Notes under the pieces: model-generated
Database searches by the model: none
Seen by the model: only the letters and a program-made list of their open reading frames with translations
What the model was told of the DNA's origin: nothing
Shown: positions 14,092 through 16,177 of the stretch, one piece after another
How the letters are laid out: each line of letters begins with the position of its first letter
Position numbering within the stretch: the first letter of the stretch is position 1
Position numbers and translations under genes: made by a program
From: Dialister sp. UBA734
GTDB lineage: Bacteria; Bacillota; Negativicutes; Veillonellales; Dialisteraceae
Length of the DNA stretch: 16,177 nucleotides
Reading direction: 5' to 3'
Assembly (NCBI GenBank): GCA_002297935.1
Contig: DBLC01000154.1
Location: 31,733 to 47,909, forward strand

Positions 14092-14523
14092 ATGAGTATG
14101 CTCAAGGAATTCAAAGATTTTGCCCTCCGCGGCAATGTAGTAGACATGGCAGTAGGCGTTGTTATTGGCGCTGCCTTCGGGAAAATCGTGTCCTCCCTGG
14201 TAAATAACATCATCATGCCACCGCTGGGCTACCTCATGGGCGGCATCGACTTCTCCAACCTATTTCTCCCCCTCAGCACCACCCCGGTTTCTACCCTGGC
14301 AGAAGCCAAAGAACTGGGCATCCCGGTCATCGCTTACGGAGAATTTCTGAATGCGGTCATCGACTTCCTCATCATCGCCTTCGTGATCTTCATCGCCATC
14401 AAACAGATCAACCGCTTCTTCCCGAAACCGGCCCCGAAAGAAGCACGCAAATGCCCGTACTGCAAAGAAGTCATCGCCGACGACGCCACCCGTTGCCCCC
14501 ATTGCACAGCGGAATTGAAGTGA
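14092..14523 (+). CDS. mscL: Large-conductance mechanosensitive channel MscL with C-terminal zinc ribbon
   Basis: Opens under membrane tension and releases solutes during osmotic downshock; a homopentamer in the inner membrane. A 143-residue protein. The amphipathic N-terminus MLKEFKDFALRGNVVDMAVG leads into the pore-lining TM1 (about 15-43, AVGVVIGAAFGKIVSSLVNN). A periplasmic loop follows to about 82, and then TM2 (about 84-105, FLNAVIDFLIIAFVIFIAIK). Instead of the usual plain cytoplasmic helix, the end carries a zinc ribbon with C121-x2-C124 and C135-x2-C138 (CPYCKEVIADDATRCPHC). This variant is known in some Firmicutes MscL proteins. The ATG at 14092 is chosen over the upstream 14068 because AAAGGAG (14077-14083) lies 8 nt before it and the protein then starts as the family does. 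Single-gene unit on the plus strand. Confidence 0.95.
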   Translation: MSMLKEFKDFALRGNVVDMAVGVVIGAAFGKIVSSLVNNIIMPPLGYLMGGIDFSNLFLPLSTTPVSTLAEAKELGIPVIAYGEFLNAVIDFLIIAFVIFIAIKQINRFFPKPAPKEARKCPYCKEVIADDATRCPHCTAELK

Positions 14524-14589
14524 ATCCTTTTATCTCATTTATCATTTAAAGGCTAACCAAAGGTTATCATTCTACTGAATTGAATATCT

Positions 14590-14705
14590 AACAAAGAAAA
14601 ATACCGCTTGCATCCAGGTTATAAAGGGTTATAAAAGGTTATCCATGCTCAAAACCATTCCAATAACCTTTTATAACCCCAACGGAAGCGGTATTTCTCT
14701 TTGTT
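14590..14705. repeat. Large two-tier palindrome downstream of mscL
   Basis: An outer stem of 20 bp (14590-14609 with 14686-14705, one mismatch; CGCTT/AAGCG inside, AACAAAG/CTTTGTT outside) encloses an inner perfect 17-bp stem (14626-14642 with 14663-14679, GGGTTATAAAAGGTTAT). The left inner arm carries tandem GGTTATAAA-like units. It may act as the mscL terminator, since T-rich sequence lies in its right arm, but its size and relation to 12351-12366 argue for a mobile palindromic repeat. Confidence 0.65.
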
Positions 14706-14843
14706 AAGCGATCCAATGCCGCAGAATCATAACCTTTTGTCATCCGCTTAAATGATACATGAAATAAAACATCTCATCGATGATACCCCTTTCTATATAT
14801 TGCGCCGCCACCACCATTCCTCACTCCTCACTGCTTTTCCTAG

Positions 14844-14872
14844 TTGACCGAAACTGACAGAACCAGTATAAT
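14844..14872 (+). promoter_or_regulatory. tRNA-Leu promoter
   Basis: TTGACC (14844-14849) and a perfect TATAAT (14867-14872) are spaced by exactly 17 bp. Start predicted near 14879, about 11 nt before the mature tRNA. Confidence 0.85.
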
Positions 14873-14889
14873 AGTATTCGTCAGTTCAT

Positions 14890-14973
14890 GCGAGCGTGGC
14901 GGAATTGGTAGACGCACAGGATTTAGGATCCTGCGCCTTGTGCATGGGGGTTCGAGTCCCTTCGCTCGCACCA
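14890..14973 (+). tRNA. tRNA-Leu (anticodon UAG)
   Basis: An 84-nt class II tRNA. The acceptor GCGAGCG (14890-14896) pairs with CGCTCGC (14963-14969), followed by discriminator A and an encoded CCA (14971-14973). The anticodon arm is CAGGA-TTTAGGA-TCCTG, giving anticodon TAG, which reads CUN leucine codons. The long variable arm (CGCCTTGTGCATGGGG region) and T-loop GGTTCGAGTCC are present. It has its own promoter and terminator and no co-transcribed tRNA. Confidence 0.97.
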
Positions 14974-14975
14974 AA

Positions 14976-15014
14976 AAGACCGAGTTTCCTCTTTGGAAAT
15001 CTCGGTCTTTTTTA
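14976..15014 (+). terminator. Terminator of tRNA-Leu
   Basis: AAGACCGAG and TTTCC pair with GGAAA and CTCGGTCTT around a 4-nt loop with one bulged T, followed by a T-run to about 15014. Confidence 0.9.
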
Positions 15015-15038
15015 TTGTGAAAATAAGAAAGAATATGC

Positions 15039-15413
15039 TTCTCTCAATCTCCCTGTATACCGCACCAGTTGATACATTCCAGCAATCGCGTTCCCCCTTG
15101 GATAAAGGAGCCATATTGGCATAAATACACTTCTCTCACTCTTCCCATACACCACACCAGCTAACATAATCCACAAACCGCGTTCCCCCTTGTAGAAGGG
15201 GGCCAGGGGGATAGACCGCTCTATCGTTTTCCATTCCTTGAGAGACTAGCCATTACATCTCTCTTTTCGCCCTTTCCGCCCCTGCAGAAATATGTCCCTT
15301 CGGGCCATTTCTATCCCCGGCTTCGCCGCCCCTTCTCCAAGGGGCCACGTTGTCATGAACTCGCTTCTTTCACTCTTCCCGCATACCGTTCCAACTGATA
15401 CATTTCATCTCGC
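15039..15413. repeat. Degenerate direct repeats with CCCCCTT/AAGGGGG hairpins
   Basis: This gene-free stretch holds two ~75-bp direct repeats, 15039-15113 and 15131-15204. Both run from TCTCTCA through a CACCAG block to CGTTCCCCCTTG, then AAGG and GCCA. A partial third copy lies at 15366-15413, and a trace upstream of the next gene near 15797-15835. CCCCCTT (15185-15191) pairs with AAGGGGG (15196-15202), and a related CCCCTTCTCCAAGGGG lies near 15329-15345. This looks like a decayed interspersed repeat family, unrelated to the heptamer arrays. Confidence 0.6.
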
Positions 15414-15793
15414 TATTTCCGTTTCTTCTGTAATCGCTTTAGTCGTTCTTGCACCATGTTATCTATATACTGACAAACGTTTTCCAAATCTCTTTCTACC
15501 ATAAAATTGGTCACCCGTACTACCAATACATCATATTGCTCTATATAGATAGTCCGTTTTTCATCATGGGTCATTCCCTGTGGTGTATAATGCTGCATCC
15601 CATCGATTTCGATAGCAAGACCTGCCTTACGGCAGAAGAAATCCACAATATAATTTCCAATCACATACTGCCGATACATCTGCGGCTCATAATGTTTCAG
15701 ATAAGAATTCCAAAGAAGTTCTTCTTGTGGTGTTGGATCCTGACGAAGCCTTCTCGCCAGTTCTTTCAACTTAGGATTTTGGTAAATATACAT
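15413..15793 (-). CDS. DUF559 endonuclease-fold protein (Vsr/PD-(D/E)XK-like)
   Basis: About 126 residues. It matches the DUF559 family, small proteins with a Vsr-like restriction endonuclease fold. The family core is complete: an N-terminal LARRLRQDPTPQEELLWNSY helix pair, then YIVDFFCRKAGLAIEIDGMQ with Asp52, Glu63 and Asp65 and His69 as candidate catalytic residues (numbered from GTG 15796). This is followed by DEKRTIYIEQYDVLVVRVTN and the closing helix. A DNA-cleaving or repair role is inferred from the fold only; many copies in genomes are orphan genes. Start: ATG 15793 or GTG 15796 are both possible; purine-rich GGGGAAGGG lies upstream (about 15804-15812) without an ideal spacing. It overlaps the end of a repeat copy at 15413. 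No methyltransferase partner is visible. Confidence 0.8.
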   Translation of the reverse strand: MYIYQNPKLKELARRLRQDPTPQEELLWNSYLKHYEPQMYRQYVIGNYIVDFFCRKAGLAIEIDGMQHYTPQGMTHDEKRTIYIEQYDVLVVRVTNFMVERDLENVCQYIDNMVQERLKRLQKKRK

Positions 15794-15902
15794 CACTCAT
15801 CTTCACCCTTCCCCTTTACCGCTCCAACTGCCACCGTTCTCCAACAAGCCCCTAAAAAGTAGGAAGCAGGAATTGAAACCAAGTGGTGATTTTTATTTTA
15901 TA

Positions 15903-16082
15903 TTACCGTTTCCACCATGCCACTATTTTTCCATAAATAAAGAGCAACCCCTTCTTTATCAGGCGATAGGCTAAATTGATAGCCACCGCGATGACAACCA
16001 TAATCTGTAGTAGGTCCGGCAAGAGCAAGCAAAAACCGATCAGCATGCTCATGAGGATACCGCAAGAAGCAAGAATAAGCAT
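15903..16082 (-). CDS. Small two-helix membrane protein, unknown
   Basis: I do not recognise this protein. It is 59 residues from the ATG at 16082, or 74 residues if the ATG at 16127 is used. Two hydrophobic segments are clear: LILASCGILMSMLIGFCLLL and LLQIMVVIAVAINLAY, followed by a basic tail with KK and WWKR that would sit in the cytoplasm. Start: AAGGGGG (16089-16095) lies 6 nt before the ATG at 16082, whereas the ATG at 16127 has no ribosome binding site, so the shorter form is preferred. A holin or a small stress peptide would look similar, but nothing here decides. It lies about 110 bp upstream of the DUF559 gene on the same strand. Confidence 0.5.
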   Translation of the reverse strand: MLILASCGILMSMLIGFCLLLPDLLQIMVVIAVAINLAYRLIKKGLLFIYGKIVAWWKR

Positions 16083-16177
16083 ACTCATCCCCCTTGTTAT
16101 TATTCCCCCAAGATTTTCAGCTATCATAAAAGGAAAAATGAAATTATTTTCTTTCCCTAAATTGCAAGTGCAACTTG

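Noticed and set aside
14923..15114. Minus-strand frame across the tRNA-Leu (protein ending in RRDSNPHAQGAGS)
   Set aside because: This is the familiar false ORF produced by reading a tRNA-Leu in antisense; it overlaps the tRNA and its terminator.
14890..15800. tRNA-Leu as an attachment site for an island carrying the DUF559 gene
   Set aside because: No second copy of the tRNA 3' end and no integrase occur within the window.

Overview
The window looks like a chromosomal segment of a low-to-mid GC Bacillota, most plausibly a Negativicutes member (Dialister/Veillonella type). This rests on a biotin-dependent pyruvate carboxylase, an L-2-hydroxyisocaproate-type dehydrogenase, an MscL with a C-terminal zinc ribbon, AGGAGG ribosome binding sites and a CCA-encoding tRNA. 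The assignment is inference; no marker gene fixes it.

Layout, left to right. 1-316 has no gene. 317-2126 (minus strand, visibly AT-richer than the rest) holds a probable two-domain restriction-type nuclease and a TPR/Sel1-like protein. 2468-3937 (minus) is a Ro60/TROVE-like DUF2828 protein with a von Willebrand A domain. It is followed upstream by a 1.5 kb gap that contains a structured candidate non-coding RNA, several interspersed repeats and a possible degenerate small ORF. 5411-7760 (minus) holds two WYL-domain proteins, the usual type of regulator near bacterial Ro60 genes. 8426-11854 (minus) is pyruvate carboxylase and 12662-13615 (minus) an L-2-hydroxyacid dehydrogenase, so this stretch handles pyruvate/2-oxoacid metabolism. 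14092-14523 (plus) is mscL; 14890-14973 (plus) is tRNA-Leu(UAG) with an excellent promoter and terminator. 15413-15796 (minus) is a DUF559 endonuclease-fold protein, and a small membrane protein lies at the right edge.

Two things stand out. First, the Ro60-like gene, the two WYL proteins and a roughly 120-nt RNA whose ends pair with each other suggest a Ro60/Y-RNA ribonucleoprotein locus with its own regulators; the RNA is a hypothesis from folding by eye. Second, from about 2400 to 15000 nearly every intergenic gap carries an array of short tandem units in strict 7-bp period (or 9-bp in one family), usually self-complementary so that the whole array folds into one long hairpin. At least five different unit sequences use the same design. 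One array runs into the 3' end of a WYL gene and supplies its stop codon. The arrays resemble the heptameric STRR sequences known from cyanobacteria, and are absent from the AT-rich left 2.1 kb.
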